NCBI RefSeq assembly: GCF_016652235.1
Contig: NZ_JAEPKU010000008.1
Span: forward strand, 1-64,000
Direction: 5' to 3'
DNA from: Dysgonomonas sp. Marseille-P4677
GTDB taxonomy: Bacteria > Bacteroidota > Bacteroidia > Bacteroidales > Dysgonomonadaceae
DNA: 64,000 nt
The notes beneath the pieces are model-generated. The model searched no databases. It had not been told where the DNA came from and was given only the letters and a program-made list of their open reading frames with translations. The stretch's first letter is position 1; every line of letters begins with the position of its first letter. This document shows, in pieces, positions 24,041 to 32,404 of the stretch. A program made the position numbers and the translations under genes.

Positions 24041-25432
24041 CTATTTTCCGATACAAAACTTACTAAATATATTGCCCAATATATCATCTGTTGATATTTG
24101 TCCTGTTATTTCACCTAGATAATACATGCATTCTCTAATATCTTGAGAGAGGAAATCTCCGGATATATGTAGATCAAGGCCATCAGATACTCGTCGAATT
24201 GCAGTTAGAGCTTTTTCTAATGCTTCATAGTGGCGCATATTGGTTACAATGATATCTTGTTCTCCGATTTTGGGAATATTTGCCGATTGAATTAGCATGT
24301 TTTCGAGATCGCTTGTTCCCTGTTCATATTTTGCCGAAATGAAAATACGTTCTGGAATTTCTTCTACCAATAGGTTTTCTTTATTTACTTTTCGCTCAGA
24401 TGAAACAGTATCCACTTTGTTGAAAACAAGAATTAACTTTTTGTCTTCAACCATAGGTAATATTTTTGCAGCCAGATCCTTCATGTGCTCATCTGAAGTA
24501 CTTGCATCAGCAATCCAAAGGACGATACTTGCCTGTTCTATTTTCTTGAAGGTACGTTCTATTCCAATACTTTCTATCTCGTCTGTAGTATCACGTATTC
24601 CGGCGGTATCTATTAGTCGGAAAGTTAGTCCTTGTATGTTAATCGTATCTTCTATAACATCGCGAGTTGTTCCATGTATATCGGAAACGATAGCTTTTTC
24701 TTCATGCAACAATAAATTAAGTAAAGTTGATTTTCCGGCATTTGTTTCTCCTATTATAGCAACAGGTATTCCGGCCTTTACTGCATTACCGATACTAAAT
24801 GAATCAGCTAATTTCTGAATATGATGTTCTATATCCAAAGCTGCTTCTTTCAATTTATCTCGATTAGCGAATTCAACATCTTCTTCCGAAAAATCAAGCT
24901 CCAGTTCAATTAGAGAGACGAAATTTAACAACTCGGTTCGAAGTTCTATCAATTTATTGCTGAATCCTCCACGCATCTGATTCATGGCTAAGCGATGTGT
25001 AGCTGCGGACGTAGAAGCTATCAAATCTGCAACAGATTCTGCTTGAGAAAGATCCATCTTCCCATTCAAAAAGGCGCGTTGTGTAAATTCGCCAGGCTGA
25101 GCAAGAGATGCACCTTTTGATATTAATAGTTGTAATATATTTTGTTGGATATATACAGAGCCATGGCATGATATTTCTATAACATCTTCACCTGTAAAAG
25201 AATGCGGCGCTTTAAAAATACTAACCAATACCTCATCTAATACGCTCTCATCTTTGATGATGCTTCCGAAGTGGACTGTATTTGCTTTCTGATCGATAAG
25301 TTTTTTATTTCCTTGTGGCCTAAAAACCGTGTGAGTAAGTTCAATACAACCTTTTCCTGAAAGACGTATAATAGCAATGCCTCCAATGCCGGCAGGTGTT
25401 GATATGGCAGTAATGATATTGTTTTGATGCAT
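24041..25432 (-). CDS. mnmE: tRNA modification GTPase MnmE
   Basis: A 463-residue protein that, with MnmG, installs the 5-carboxymethylaminomethyl group at U34 of tRNAs. The N-terminal formyl-THF-binding domain (TPAGIGGIAIIRLSG, residues 12-26) is followed by the helical domain and the GTPase inserted at 221-376. G1 is GETNAGKS (228-235), G2 GTTRD (254-258), G3 DTAG (275-278) and G4 NKVD. The C-terminal FCIGK carries the redox Cys. This 3' end is the likely integration site of the island. Confidence 0.97.
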   Translation of the reverse strand: MHQNNIITAISTPAGIGGIAIIRLSGKGCIELTHTVFRPQGNKKLIDQKANTVHFGSIIKDESVLDEVLVSIFKAPHSFTGEDVIEISCHGSVYIQQNILQLLISKGASLAQPGEFTQRAFLNGKMDLSQAESVADLIASTSAATHRLAMNQMRGGFSNKLIELRTELLNFVSLIELELDFSEEDVEFANRDKLKEAALDIEHHIQKLADSFSIGNAVKAGIPVAIIGETNAGKSTLLNLLLHEEKAIVSDIHGTTRDVIEDTINIQGLTFRLIDTAGIRDTTDEIESIGIERTFKKIEQASIVLWIADASTSDEHMKDLAAKILPMVEDKKLILVFNKVDTVSSERKVNKENLLVEEIPERIFISAKYEQGTSDLENMLIQSANIPKIGEQDIIVTNMRHYEALEKALTAIRRVSDGLDLHISGDFLSQDIRECMYYLGEITGQISTDDILGNIFSKFCIGK

Positions 25433-25458
25433 GTTGAAACTTTTTAGGGTAACTATCC

Positions 25459-25466
25459 CAAAGTTA
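25459..25466 (-). promoter_or_regulatory. -7 promoter box of mnmE
   Basis: TAACTTTG on the minus strand, 26 bp upstream of the mnmE ATG at 25432. It matches the Bacteroidetes TAnnTTTG box and gives mnmE its own transcript. Confidence 0.5.
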
Positions 25467-25512
25467 CAGTGTTTTTATTACATGAGGAAATGAAAAACAA
25501 TAGTCCTTAATG

Positions 25513-26073
25513 TTATTCCTTCTTTAGCCTACTCTTTATAAAAAATAGCAGGTCTTTATCCGGTAGCTTTTCCAGGCTAATCAAATCGGAATAGGGTGAT
25601 TTCATATTTAATAAATAGCCAAAGGCCGGCTCAGTTTTGTATCCTGATTTTTTAAGGTGGAGGATGTCTTCTCTAAAGCCGGCATTACTTAATTCTAGTA
25701 TACGGTGTTCAATAATCATGTGTCTATAGCCATATTGAGATGTTGTAGCTATATTCGTAGCATATATTTCGAATGGGATGTCTTTATATTCAAAATTTGC
25801 GACATACAGATCATCATTCATATAATCGGAGAAGGACTTGTATTCTGAAAAATATTGCAAGACAACTCCCCTAAATATATTTGTATCATTAGTATGGCAA
25901 ATAATATCCAAGTCACTTCCGGGGATATCTATTCCGATAGGGATGGTACCTACTAATATTGGGTCGAATGGGCATAATATAGACATAATATTAGTCTCCT
26001 TTAATAATTTATAGGATGTTTTTTGTCTATCGTTTCCTAATCTTAAGTATTCTATATTTAGCCAATCTTGCAT
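25513..26073 (-). CDS. DUF4269 nucleotidyltransferase-like protein
   Basis: A 186-residue protein with the nucleotidyltransferase signature VGTIPIGIDIPGSDLDIIC, where G-x-D-x-D are metal ligands. The C terminus contains the DUF4269 motif EPAFGYLLNM. Targets are unknown. It overlaps the porin's stop by one base and is 80 bp upstream of mnmE, so it ends the cluster running from the nucleoside phosphorylase. Confidence 0.75.
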   Translation of the reverse strand: MQDWLNIEYLRLGNDRQKTSYKLLKETNIMSILCPFDPILVGTIPIGIDIPGSDLDIICHTNDTNIFRGVVLQYFSEYKSFSDYMNDDLYVANFEYKDIPFEIYATNIATTSQYGYRHMIIEHRILELSNAGFREDILHLKKSGYKTEPAFGYLLNMKSPYSDLISLEKLPDKDLLFFIKSRLKKE

Positions 26074-27221
26074 TAGAATACGATCTGCATTTGTCCTAAA
26101 ACAGTATTAGAGTCAGGAGCTTTCCATTTATTGGAGTAATCAGAATAAGTATAATTCAACTGGAAACGGCACGATTTGAAGAAATAATAATTGACGCCCA
26201 ATGTATAATCCAGAACTTCGCTGCTCATATCTTTATTCTGATTAAAGTAGTCTATTTTCGCAAACCCATTCAGTTTCTGTGGTATGAAGTACCATTGTCC
26301 CATTCCGTGTATACCTTCTTTCGTGATGCCTCCATCATTGGCCTTTATCCATTCAGCACGGGCATAAAGTCTATCTTTCCTGTAGTCAGAACTGACTATC
26401 CAACGATTGCGAACATGATTGGTTTTTATATTTTCATTAGCCGTTGTATATACAGCCTCACCAAAATAACATCCCCCACCAAAACGAAAACCTTTTAAAG
26501 GTTGTATCATAATATTGGCTGTGAAATCTTTCGAATTATTAGTTTCACTAGTTACTAATCCGGTTCCTTGATATATGCCTATTCCATATTGAAGAATGTC
26601 GTGCGTTGAGGTACTTAAGAAGCTACCATATGCTTGTATTCCCATATCCCTGCCGAAATTGTTTTTGCCATTCTGTAATTTTAATACATCATCTCCCATG
26701 CCGGTTAGAGCGGAAACAGAACGACTATAAGCCACCGATTCAAGTACTGTAAGCGATAACTGATTTTCTAGGGAAAAAGGAGTTTTAGCCTGGCCTACTC
26801 TCAAATTAAATTTATTAGAAGGGGCCCAGTCTACATAAAATTCTGTTAATGTTGGATTAACAAATTCCATCATCACAAAATATTTGAGATCTTTAAAAAA
26901 ATGTCCTTGCATATGAAGAAATGCGGCTCTGGCGTCAAGATTATGTTTAATTGTGCTTACGTCATTGTATTTATATAACATCAAGCCGTATCCTCCAAAT
27001 TGCATATATGGAGTATTGAATCCTTCTCTAATTTTCTCTACAGATTGAAGAAAAGAACTCTTTTCCATTTTTGGGAGTGCTGGTTGATATAGGGAATCTG
27101 CTTCAGTCTGAGTGAGAATTTTTTTTTCTACTAGTTTTTTTAATAACTCATTGTTCGAGTCTTGTGCATAACTAACAGAACATAGTATATACAGTAAAAC
27201 TATGGATAACAGTTTTTTCAT
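26073..27221 (-). CDS. Outer-membrane porin (Porin_O_P family)
   Basis: A 382-residue protein with a signal peptide (LLSIVLLYILCSVSYA), a periplasmic helical segment (LVEKKILTQTEADSLY) and a beta-barrel of about 16 strands. The homologue in the island at 19238-20233 is close enough to suggest paralogy. Members resemble OprP/OprO phosphate porins; the solute is unknown. It is probably co-transcribed with SanA-like and nucleoside phosphorylase genes. Confidence 0.85.
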   Translation of the reverse strand: MKKLLSIVLLYILCSVSYAQDSNNELLKKLVEKKILTQTEADSLYQPALPKMEKSSFLQSVEKIREGFNTPYMQFGGYGLMLYKYNDVSTIKHNLDARAAFLHMQGHFFKDLKYFVMMEFVNPTLTEFYVDWAPSNKFNLRVGQAKTPFSLENQLSLTVLESVAYSRSVSALTGMGDDVLKLQNGKNNFGRDMGIQAYGSFLSTSTHDILQYGIGIYQGTGLVTSETNNSKDFTANIMIQPLKGFRFGGGCYFGEAVYTTANENIKTNHVRNRWIVSSDYRKDRLYARAEWIKANDGGITKEGIHGMGQWYFIPQKLNGFAKIDYFNQNKDMSSEVLDYTLGVNYYFFKSCRFQLNYTYSDYSNKWKAPDSNTVLGQMQIVF

Positions 27222-27243
27222 AAACTTATCAAATGATTTTTTT

Positions 27244-27900
27244 TTAATTAATATATATTTCTTCGCCCAGATGGCGAGGCTGCTTATTGGTTATTATATC
27301 AACAAATACTTTTACCCGTGCGAGTATTTCTCTCATTTTAGTACGATAGGAAAAACGATTAAGTGCCAAATCTTTAGCATTGTAACCGTAGGCGGTCAAG
27401 CCAAAATATTGAGCGAGAAAGACAGCTCTTTCGTTATGGAATTTTTGTGAAACTACAATGAATGATTCTTGTCCGAATATTTTATTCATCCTGACAATAG
27501 AATCTAAAGTTCTAAGTCCGGCGAAGTCGCAGTAAATAATGCTATCCGGTACACCTGCTTCGATCAGAGCATTGCGCATATCTTCAGCTTCATTATAGTC
27601 GTGCGTGCGATTATCTCCACTAACCACAAAAGCTTTGGCTTTGCCTGCCTTGTATAGCTCGGTAGCAGCTTGTATGCGGTACGTGAAATACGGATTTTCC
27701 CTACTGCCTATATACCTTGCAGCACCCAATACTAATGCTGCTTTCTGAACAGCAATACTATCTGTATTACTATATAAATATTCTTGAGTGTCATGTGGTA
27801 TTTTCCAGTTTGCAAAAAGAATAATTAATCCTATAATTAGAAGAGGAATAGTAATAAATAAAGAAAAGCGTCTTAATATTTTTTTCGTTCGGACTTTCAT
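27244..27900 (-). CDS. SanA/YdcF-like DUF218 membrane protein
   Basis: A 218-residue protein with one N-terminal span (FITIPLLIIGLIILFANW) and an exposed DUF218 domain: VLGAARYIGSRENPYFTYRI, then FVVSGDNRTHDYNEAEDM, VPDSIIYCDFAGLRTLDSI and VVSQKFHNERAVFLA. SanA-type proteins affect envelope permeability in E. coli. Its ATG shares bases with the TAA of the nucleoside phosphorylase gene. Confidence 0.8.
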   Translation of the reverse strand: MKVRTKKILRRFSLFITIPLLIIGLIILFANWKIPHDTQEYLYSNTDSIAVQKAALVLGAARYIGSRENPYFTYRIQAATELYKAGKAKAFVVSGDNRTHDYNEAEDMRNALIEAGVPDSIIYCDFAGLRTLDSIVRMNKIFGQESFIVVSQKFHNERAVFLAQYFGLTAYGYNAKDLALNRFSYRTKMREILARVKVFVDIITNKQPRHLGEEIYIN

Positions 27901-28766
27901 TAGATACGGTCTAAAACTTTTTTAATAAGATCCTCTATCGAACCTTTATAATTTGAATTGGATTCACCTGCGAGACGATTCGCTATAATAGTGCAAACAG
28001 TCATAGCTTTATGTCCCATCAATCTGCCAAGTCCGGCAAGTGGTGCGCTTTCCATCTCGTAATTAGTAATCATGTCTTCCTCATACTTAAAGGTCTCTAT
28101 TTTGCTATTTAGATCAGGATTGGCCAACGGCATGCGTACATAGCGCCCTTGCGGACCATAAAACCCTATCGCAGAAATAGTCACACCCTTTATCATATCA
28201 TGGCCTATCCGCTCTACTAGTTCCTCATCAGCTTTTACAACGTATGGAGAACAATGTAGAGGATTCCAATTGACATGTTGTTTGAAGGCTGTCTCAAAAT
28301 CGTTTAGAGTAATCTTGTTACGATCTTCATAATAATTTAATACGCCATCGAAACCAATAGACTTTTCGGCTACCACATAAGAGCCTATGGGGCAATACGG
28401 TTGTAACCCTCCCGATGTTCCTACTCGAACCATTGTAAGCTGTTTGAAATCTTTTCTCACTTCGCGTGTTTCAAAATCTACATTGGCAAGAGCATCCAAT
28501 TCTGTAATAACAATGTCAATATTATCAGGACCTATGCCATGCGATAGTGCTGTAATACGTTTACCTTTATATGTTCCGGTTATAGTATGGAATTCACGGC
28601 TTTGTGTATTACATTCGATGCTGTCGAAAAATGAGGCTGTGAGCGAGACCCTGTCAGGATCACCCATCATGATAATTTTGTCGGAAAGTTGTTCCGGTTT
28701 TATATGTAGGTGAAAAACGCTACCATCAGTATTTATAATTAATTCTGAATCAGAAATTATTCTCAT
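27900..28766 (-). CDS. Nucleoside phosphorylase (PNP/UDP family)
   Basis: A 288-residue enzyme from the ATG at 28766 (MRIISDSELIINTDG); the start at 28793 would place the -7 box inside the gene. Conserved features are KIIMMGDPDRV (phosphate loop), VRVGTSGGLQP and NYEMESAPLAGL, where the Glu binds the ribose. Uridine-type specificity is likely but not certain. It is first in a leftward run with the SanA-like, porin and DUF4269 genes. Confidence 0.85.
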   Translation of the reverse strand: MRIISDSELIINTDGSVFHLHIKPEQLSDKIIMMGDPDRVSLTASFFDSIECNTQSREFHTITGTYKGKRITALSHGIGPDNIDIVITELDALANVDFETREVRKDFKQLTMVRVGTSGGLQPYCPIGSYVVAEKSIGFDGVLNYYEDRNKITLNDFETAFKQHVNWNPLHCSPYVVKADEELVERIGHDMIKGVTISAIGFYGPQGRYVRMPLANPDLNSKIETFKYEEDMITNYEMESAPLAGLGRLMGHKAMTVCTIIANRLAGESNSNYKGSIEDLIKKVLDRI

Positions 28767-28790
28767 AATTTGTTTGTTTATATCGAAATA

Positions 28791-28798
28791 CAAAGATA
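28791..28798 (-). promoter_or_regulatory. -7 promoter box of the nucleoside phosphorylase cluster
   Basis: TATCTTTG on the minus strand, 24 bp upstream of the ATG at 28766. Confidence 0.55.
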
Positions 28799-28860
28799 AC
28801 GGAAAATGAGATATCTTTTAGTTGTCATGTCGTTAAAGGTCTGAAATAGGTATAGATTAT

Positions 28861-28924
28861 AAAAAACACCCAAACGAAAGTCGCAAAACTACGTTTGGGC
28901 GTTTTCCTCTCTTCGCTAAGAGAG
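28861..28924 (-). terminator. Terminator of an orphan minus-strand transcript
   Basis: CGTTTGGG/CCCAAACG arms (28869-28876/28892-28899) are followed on the minus strand by a T run at 28861-28866. A second hairpin, CTCTCTT/AAGAGAG (28907-28913/28918-28924), adjoins it. No minus-strand coding gene lies within 1.9 kb upstream. Confidence 0.55.
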
Positions 28925-29224
28925 TGGAGTAATGAGCTTTTTTTAATATCTTAAGGATTCTCTTTTTGATGTGTATATCAAATTTCTGTAATTATGCCCT
29001 ATCTTGGCTCTTTTTATACATAATTTATAATAATAGTTGTTCTTTTAAAGTCTCTATATTTCTTTAATATCCTTTTCTATAACCACTATGGTCATAAGTT
29101 AGGCTTATTCTTCTTTATTGTTGATTGTCTGTATTATATCAGATTTTAAGCATAGCATTGAATTAGCAACATTTTTACATTATCATTTTTTGCAGCATTT
29201 GTGAAATTTGTGTGATACAAAGAT
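28925..29224 (-). ncRNA. Possible untranslated transcript ending at 28861
   Basis: This 600-bp divergent gap has no convincing coding frame. A TATCTTTG box lies on the minus strand at 29218-29225, and the hairpin terminator follows about 320 bp downstream. The short peptides in between (9-17 residues) look accidental. A small RNA is one reading; the homology cannot be judged without a search. Confidence 0.25.
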
Positions 29225-29378
29225 AAGATATAATTCTGAAGAGATTCTGAAGAAAAGGAGTGGGTACAATTAGTCTCTTTCGGGATCGTATGCCTTTTCG
29301 TAAAGATCTGGATTTATTGAAAATGATTGATTTAATACAAAATCTTTTGTGTTTCCGGAATCTTTTCTTTTTATTTTA

Positions 29379-29386
29379 TATATTTG
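29379..29386 (+). promoter_or_regulatory. -7 promoter box of the sugar-isomerase-like gene
   Basis: TATATTTG, 51 bp upstream of the ATG at 29438. Confidence 0.5.
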
Positions 29387-29437
29387 TGTACTGTTTTTTA
29401 CCCATAAATATCACTAATCTTTAAATATTATTAATCT

Positions 29438-30277
29438 ATGAAGAAAAAAATACAGTTGTTACTTCTATTTATGTGTGCGCACACATTATTCCTGGCGGGG
29501 ACTCTTTGTGCAAAAGAGCCAGACAAAATTGGAGGAGATGATGGCGAACTGTTCAAGGTTGCAATTGCCGGATATACCTTTGTGAACTTTAATTTGGACG
29601 AGACTTTAAAGATGATGCAGGAAGTAGATGTACATTACTTATGTATCAAAGATTTTCATTTGCCACTTAATAGTACTGATGAACAAATTGCTGCGTTTCA
29701 TGCAAAACTTAAGGCTCATAATGTAACTGGATATGCTGTCGGTCCTATTTATATGAAAACGAATGAAGAGGTGGATCGTGCGTTCGAATATGCTAAAAGA
29801 GTAGGTGTTAAATTAATTGTTGGTGTACCCAACCATGAGGTTTTGCCTTATGTAGACCAAAAAGTAAAAGAATATGATTTTAAATATGCTATTCATTTGC
29901 ACGGGCCGGACATAAAATTATATCCTAATGCAACTGATATATACGAAAATGTAAAAAACTTAGACCCTCGTATTGGTATGTGTCTGGATATTGGTCATGA
30001 CGCTCGTGATGGGCAGGATCCGATAGCCGATTTGAAAAAATACAAAGACCGAGTATTTGATATTCATATGAAAAATACTACAGCAGCAACCAAAGAAGGC
30101 AAAACAGGTGAGATTGGTCGGGGAATAATAGATATTCCTGCTTTCGTGAAGATGCTTCGTAAGGTTAAATATTCTGGAGCTTGTAGTTTGGAATATGAAC
30201 GTAATATGAAAGCTCCTTTGGCCGGTATAGCAGAGTCTATTGGCTATTTTAGAGGAGTAATAGATGCGACAAAATAA
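29438..30277 (+). CDS. Secreted sugar isomerase/epimerase-like TIM barrel
   Basis: A 279-residue protein of the AP-endonuclease-2-like family. It has a signal peptide (KIQLLLLFMCAHTLFLAG) and a TIM barrel: MMQEVDVHYLCIKDF, VKLIVGVPNH, MCLDIGHDARDGQDP, RVFDIHMKN and GACSLEYERNM. These His, Asp and Glu residues are the usual metal ligands. The substrate is probably a sugar; the exported location is typical of the Bacteroidetes forms of this family. Confidence 0.82.
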   Translation: MKKKIQLLLLFMCAHTLFLAGTLCAKEPDKIGGDDGELFKVAIAGYTFVNFNLDETLKMMQEVDVHYLCIKDFHLPLNSTDEQIAAFHAKLKAHNVTGYAVGPIYMKTNEEVDRAFEYAKRVGVKLIVGVPNHEVLPYVDQKVKEYDFKYAIHLHGPDIKLYPNATDIYENVKNLDPRIGMCLDIGHDARDGQDPIADLKKYKDRVFDIHMKNTTAATKEGKTGEIGRGIIDIPAFVKMLRKVKYSGACSLEYERNMKAPLAGIAESIGYFRGVIDATK

Positions 30278-30357
30278 TATAAATGTAACTATGGATAGTA
30301 AGATGGGTGGTGTAATAGTCACCCATTTGTTTTTCTGTAAAAGCGGAGAAAAATAGT

Positions 30358-30365
30358 TATTTTTG
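30358..30365 (+). promoter_or_regulatory. -7 promoter box of rlmH
   Basis: TATTTTTG, 19 bp upstream of the rlmH ATG at 30385. Confidence 0.5.
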
Positions 30366-30384
30366 CAATTTAAAAAATATTCTG

Positions 30385-30858
30385 ATGAAAATTATTCTTC
30401 TCGCCATAGGGAAAACCGATGCCGGTTATTTTATTGATGCTGTAAATGAATATCAAAAACGTTTAGAGCATTATATTCCATTCGAAATACAGATTATTCC
30501 TGATATAAAGAATACTAAAAGTCTGACCGCAGATCAGCAGAAAGAGAAGGAGGGAGAATTGATAATAAAAAGTTTGCAAGCAGGAGATTATTTGGTTTTG
30601 TTAGATGATAAAGGGAAAGAATACACCTCTCTTCAATTTGCTTCCTATATAGAAAAAAAAGCGCATACAGTTTCAAAAAGGCTTGTCTTTCTTATCGGAG
30701 GCCCTTATGGGTTTTCTCAGGCGATATATGAAAAGGCTAATGAGAAGATTACTCTTTCGCGAATGACTTTTTCTCATCAAATGGTTCGATTAATATTTGT
30801 AGAACAATTATACAGGGCAATGACAATATTAAATAATGAGCCTTATCATCATGAATAA
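30385..30858 (+). CDS. rlmH: 23S rRNA m3-pseudouridine-1915 methyltransferase RlmH
   Basis: A 157-residue SPOUT methyltransferase, the standard size. It has the knot motif FLIGGPYGFSQAIYEKAN (about 108-125), which binds SAM, and the C-terminal RMTFSHQMVRLIFVEQLYRA that completes the site. It methylates N3 of pseudouridine 1915 in helix 69 of 23S rRNA. Convergent with fabG, with a shared terminator. Confidence 0.96.
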   Translation: MKIILLAIGKTDAGYFIDAVNEYQKRLEHYIPFEIQIIPDIKNTKSLTADQQKEKEGELIIKSLQAGDYLVLLDDKGKEYTSLQFASYIEKKAHTVSKRLVFLIGGPYGFSQAIYEKANEKITLSRMTFSHQMVRLIFVEQLYRAMTILNNEPYHHE

Positions 30859-30862
30859 AAAA

Positions 30863-30891
30863 ACGGTTTCAGAATCAAAATCTGAAACCGT
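30863..30891. terminator. Bidirectional terminator between rlmH and fabG
   Basis: Perfect 11-bp stem ACGGTTTCAGA/TCTGAAACCGT with a 7-nt loop, A-rich on the left and T-rich on the right. Confidence 0.85.
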
Positions 30892-30913
30892 CTCTTATTA
30901 TTTGAAATATTTC

Positions 30914-31660
30914 TTACATATTCATACCACCACAAACAGGGATTGCTTGTCCCGATACGTATGAAGATAGGTCAGAGCCAAGGAATACTGCTACATTAGC
31001 TACATCCTCAGGAGTTCCTCCGCGACGTAATGGGATTTGTTCTGCCCATTTTTGTTTCACTTCATCAGAAAGTACGCCTGTCATCTCAGTTATGATAAAT
31101 CCCGGACAAATACAGTTGGCACGTATACCTCTTGAACCAACTTCTTTAGCGATCGATTTTGCTAAACCAATCATACCGGCTTTAGATGCAGAATAGTTTG
31201 TCTGTCCTGCATTGCCTGAAAGTCCTACAACAGAGCTCATGTTAATAATGCTTCCTCCTTTTTGTTTCATCATGATAGGAGTGATGGCATGGATAAAGTT
31301 AAATGCAGATTTTAGATTGATGTTTATAACCATATCCCATTGCTGTTCGCTCATGCGCATCATAAGACCGTCGCGGGTGATACCGGCATTGTTTACAAGA
31401 ATATCTATTCTTCCAAAATCTTTTACTATTTCTTCCACTACCTTATGTGTATCATCAAAGTTTGCAGCATTCGATGCGTATCCTTTAGCTTTTACTCCAA
31501 ATTTAGCTATCTCGGCTTCTGTGGCTTTTGCGTTATCATCGATAGCTAAATCTGTGAACGCGATATTCGCTCCTTGCTCTGCATATTTTATGGCAATGGC
31601 TTTACCAATACCACGGGCTGCACCTGTGATGACAGCAGTTTTACCTTCTAATAATTTCAT
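30914..31660 (-). CDS. fabG: 3-oxoacyl-ACP reductase FabG
   Basis: A 248-residue short-chain dehydrogenase from the ATG at 31660 (MKLLEGKTAVITGAARGIG). It has TGxxxGxG (TGAARGIG, 12-19), the NAG motif and the Ser-Tyr-Lys triad in NMSSVVG and NYSASKAG. It reduces 3-oxoacyl-ACP in fatty acid elongation. The TetR gene is 34 bp upstream on the same strand, so the two are likely one operon. Confidence 0.9.
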   Translation of the reverse strand: MKLLEGKTAVITGAARGIGKAIAIKYAEQGANIAFTDLAIDDNAKATEAEIAKFGVKAKGYASNAANFDDTHKVVEEIVKDFGRIDILVNNAGITRDGLMMRMSEQQWDMVININLKSAFNFIHAITPIMMKQKGGSIINMSSVVGLSGNAGQTNYSASKAGMIGLAKSIAKEVGSRGIRANCICPGFIITEMTGVLSDEVKQKWAEQIPLRRGGTPEDVANVAVFLGSDLSSYVSGQAIPVCGGMNM

Positions 31661-31694
31661 AATTTTATAAATTAAAATATAATTTAGTTGACAA

Positions 31695-32285
31695 TTATTT
31701 TTTCGTTTTGATTCCTTCAAATATAAGGTAAGCGATATTCTCGCGTTGAGATTCGGTTTGTAGGCTCTCTGCGCGTATTTGTCCTCTAATATATGGGACC
31801 TCCAACCCTTTTAGCGCATGATGAAGAATTTCTGCGGTGGCCTGGGTATCAGGCATCTCAAATGTTCCTTCTTCAACACCTTTTGTTAATATGTCTTTTA
31901 GTACCTGTATTTCTTTCCGGTCGAATGATTTTCTAACATTCTGTACACGCCATATATCGCGAAAGAAATCAGCTTTTAATGTACCATTTCTGGCAACAAC
32001 ATTTTTGATTGCATCAAACCTTGTATAGAAAAATAAGAGTAACTTTTCATCGGCAGGAAGCTTTTTACTTGCGACAGATTGCAAGGCATGATACATCTGG
32101 TCTAGCTCTGTTTCCAATACAGCCTGATAGACTTCATTCTTATTGTTAAAGTATGTATATAATGTACGTCGGCCCTTATGAGAAGCTACCGCAATATCGT
32201 TCATGGTTGTATTGTCCACGCCCAGTCTTGCAAACAGTTGGCGTGCTACGTCAATTAAAATATTTCGGGTTTTGTTAATAGTCAT
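31695..32285 (-). CDS. TetR/AcrR-family regulator
   Basis: A 196-residue repressor. The N terminus (KTRNILIDVARQLFARLGVDNTTMND) and HKGRRTLYTYFNNKNEVYQAVL make the TetR HTH; the rest is an alpha-helical ligand domain. It lies upstream of fabG on the same strand and may control the fatty acid gene. A near-perfect inverted repeat upstream of it may be its operator. Confidence 0.88.
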   Translation of the reverse strand: MTINKTRNILIDVARQLFARLGVDNTTMNDIAVASHKGRRTLYTYFNNKNEVYQAVLETELDQMYHALQSVASKKLPADEKLLLFFYTRFDAIKNVVARNGTLKADFFRDIWRVQNVRKSFDRKEIQVLKDILTKGVEEGTFEMPDTQATAEILHHALKGLEVPYIRGQIRAESLQTESQRENIAYLIFEGIKTKK

Positions 32286-32299
32286 ACATTAAATAAAAA

Positions 32300-32324
32300 T
32301 GCACACAAATATTCTAAGTGTGCA
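32300..32324. promoter_or_regulatory. Inverted repeat TGCACAC-N11-GTGTGCA
   Basis: Arms TGCACAC (32300-32306) and GTGTGCA (32318-32324) overlap the TAAATTTG -7 box at 32323-32330 (minus strand), a typical position for self-regulation by TetR proteins. Confidence 0.55.
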
Positions 32325-32330
32325 AATTTA
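32323..32330 (-). promoter_or_regulatory. -7 promoter box of the tetR-fabG operon
   Basis: TAAATTTG on the minus strand, 37 bp upstream of the ATG at 32285. Confidence 0.5.
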
Positions 32331-32404
32331 GTATAAAAATATTGATTATATAAGAAATTATGTGATTTTATGTTTTTGAACAGAATTTGATTATTTCTTA
32401 TCTA

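Larger units (their letters stand above)
9609..24064. mobile_element. Mobilizable genomic island at the 3' end of mnmE
   Basis: Bounds are the mnmE-end relic (left) and the mnmE 3' end (right). Contents in minus-strand order from the right: tyrosine integrase, membrane protein, excisionase-like HTH, replication-like genes, porin, folded oriT candidate, BfmA/BtgA mobilisation protein, relaxase, type IV coupling protein, orphan HicB, Fic, BcgI-like restriction operon. No pilus or mating-pore genes are present, so it would need a helper element. Confidence 0.65.

Noticed and set aside
24297-24818. Antisense frame of 173 codons inside mnmE
   Set aside because: MnmE motifs are complete on the other strand; this frame is a shadow.
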